A stretch of 64,000 nucleotides of DNA. It comes from Antarcticimicrobium sediminis (GTDB taxonomy: Bacteria; Pseudomonadota; Alphaproteobacteria; Rhodobacterales; Rhodobacteraceae). Under the pieces are notes generated by a model, which was not told the DNA's origin, did not search any database, and worked only from the letters and a program-made list of their open reading frames with translations. Position numbers and translations under genes: made by a program. Every line of letters starts with the position of its first letter. Position 1 is the stretch's first letter. The DNA is taken from the NCBI RefSeq assembly GCF_004348975.1, contig NZ_SMFP01000010.1, forward strand, positions 62,001 through 126,000, read 5' to 3'. Below, piece after piece: positions 63,495 through 64,000 of the stretch.

Positions 63495-64000
63495 TCAGGG
63501 GTGGGTCGGGCGCAGTTTGCTGGCCCCGAACGCGCTGAGGGCGATCATCAGTGCCGCCGTGGCAAGGCACAGCGCGACGCCGCCAAGCTGGTAGCTGACA
63601 CCGGACAACACCGTCCCCAGCAGCCGCCCGGCGGCATTCGCCATATAGTAAAATCCCACATCCATGGTCACGCGGCTGTCCTCGCTAAAGGCGAGGATCA
63701 GATAGGAGTGCAGCGCCGAGTTCACCGCGAATACCGCACCGAACAGCAACAGACCGGCGATCAATGCGGCGGTCAGCCAAGGCGCGGGGGCGCCGGCGGC
63801 GAGGGTGAGAACGGCCAGCAGGGCCGGGATGGCGATCAGCGCCGTGGCCCAGTGCCGGGCGCTTTCCGCCATGGCGGCTTCGCCCCGCGATGCGGCGCGC
63901 AACAGTCGCGGCGCGCTGACTTGAACCGCGCCGTACAGGATGATCCAGACCGCCATGAAGCCGCCGATGATGAAAAAGGCGTTGCGATTGCCCGCCCCGC
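63495..64000 (-). CDS. ArsJ-like MFS transporter, C-terminal part
   Basis: The frame is open to the right edge of the window and begins beyond it; 168 residues are visible. Segments include FAVNSALHSYLILAFSEDSR and VTMDVGFYYMANAAGRLLGT, which match the organoarsenical-efflux transporter ArsJ in my memory of that family. The expected partner (a GAPDH gene) would be outside the window. An unrelated MFS permease is the main alternative. Confidence 0.65.
   Translation of the reverse strand, partial: GAGNRNAFFIIGGFMAVWIILYGAVQVSAPRLLRAASRGEAAMAESARHWATALIAIPALLAVLTLAAGAPAPWLTAALIAGLLLFGAVFAVNSALHSYLILAFSEDSRVTMDVGFYYMANAAGRLLGTVLSGVSYQLGGVALCLATAALMIALSAFGASKLRPTHP

Overview
The window is a GC-rich (roughly 63-65%) chromosomal stretch from an alphaproteobacterium of the Rhodobacterales, most likely the marine Roseobacter group (Ruegeria-like; inferred from gene content, no database search was possible). 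The evidence is the linked hemN-fnrL-usp-ccoNOQP-ccoGHIS microaerobic island, the rpsU/COQ9 pair, TrcR (DUF1013), membrane-bound cytochrome c-y, an ectABC-ask ectoine operon and a dgcN-dgcA D-glutamate pair. Coding density is high. I see no phage, insertion sequence, CRISPR array, rRNA or tRNA. Two genes are cut by the window edges: dgcN at the left and an ArsJ-like transporter at the right.

Layout. 0-2.6 kb: D-glutamate/D-amino-acid catabolism (dgcN, dgcA, D-amino-acid aminotransferase). 2.6-6.6 kb: extradiol dioxygenase, DUF1244, N-formylglutamate amidohydrolase, pyruvate kinase. 6.6-10.1 kb: ribosomal proteins L35-L20, mscS and mscL (each with its own terminator), glutathione transferase, YtoQ. 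10.3-14.3 kb: pheS and pheT separated by a YrhK-like gene. 14.4-20.7 kb: MFS transporter, alanine dehydrogenase with a divergent Lrp-type regulator, PPK2, MntR/MntH. 20.8-29.5 kb: rpsU, COQ9, quinone oxidoreductase, RNase T2, TrcR, recR-ybaB-dnaX, hemerythrin, SRP RNA. 29.7-32.7 kb: nudC, SRPBCC protein, pheA, cytochrome c-y. 32.9-38.6 kb: yejABEF peptide importer. 38.6-51.4 kb: the oxygen-responsive respiratory island. 51.6-57.1 kb: envelope glycosylation genes (two GT39 enzymes, GT2, a LAB_N membrane protein) and lptF. 57.3-58.8 kb: GMC oxidoreductase. 58.9-63.5 kb: ectoine synthesis with a divergent MarR-type regulator, then the partial transporter.

How the genes work together. The strongest unit is the 38.6-51.4 kb island. 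Three FNR-type boxes (40044, 42160, 47040) lie in front of hemN/fnrL, usp/ccoN and ccoG, so FnrL probably switches on cbb3 oxidase structural genes, cbb3 assembly genes (CcoGHIS) and anaerobic haem synthesis together. A LysR gene and a possible 46-codon gene sit between ccoP and ccoG. The minus-strand GT2, LAB_N and GT39 genes overlap each other and look like a compact undecaprenyl-phosphate-sugar route that decorates lipid A or another envelope glycan. Osmotic adaptation appears twice: the mscL/mscS release channels and the ectoine operon.

The least expected features are a four-copy intergenic repeat (core CCTCCGGCGGGAGTATTT followed by AAGAAGAAG), debris of two unrelated genes fused between fnrL and usp, and the LAB_N-containing glycosylation operon. 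I found no clearly novel defence or mobile system.
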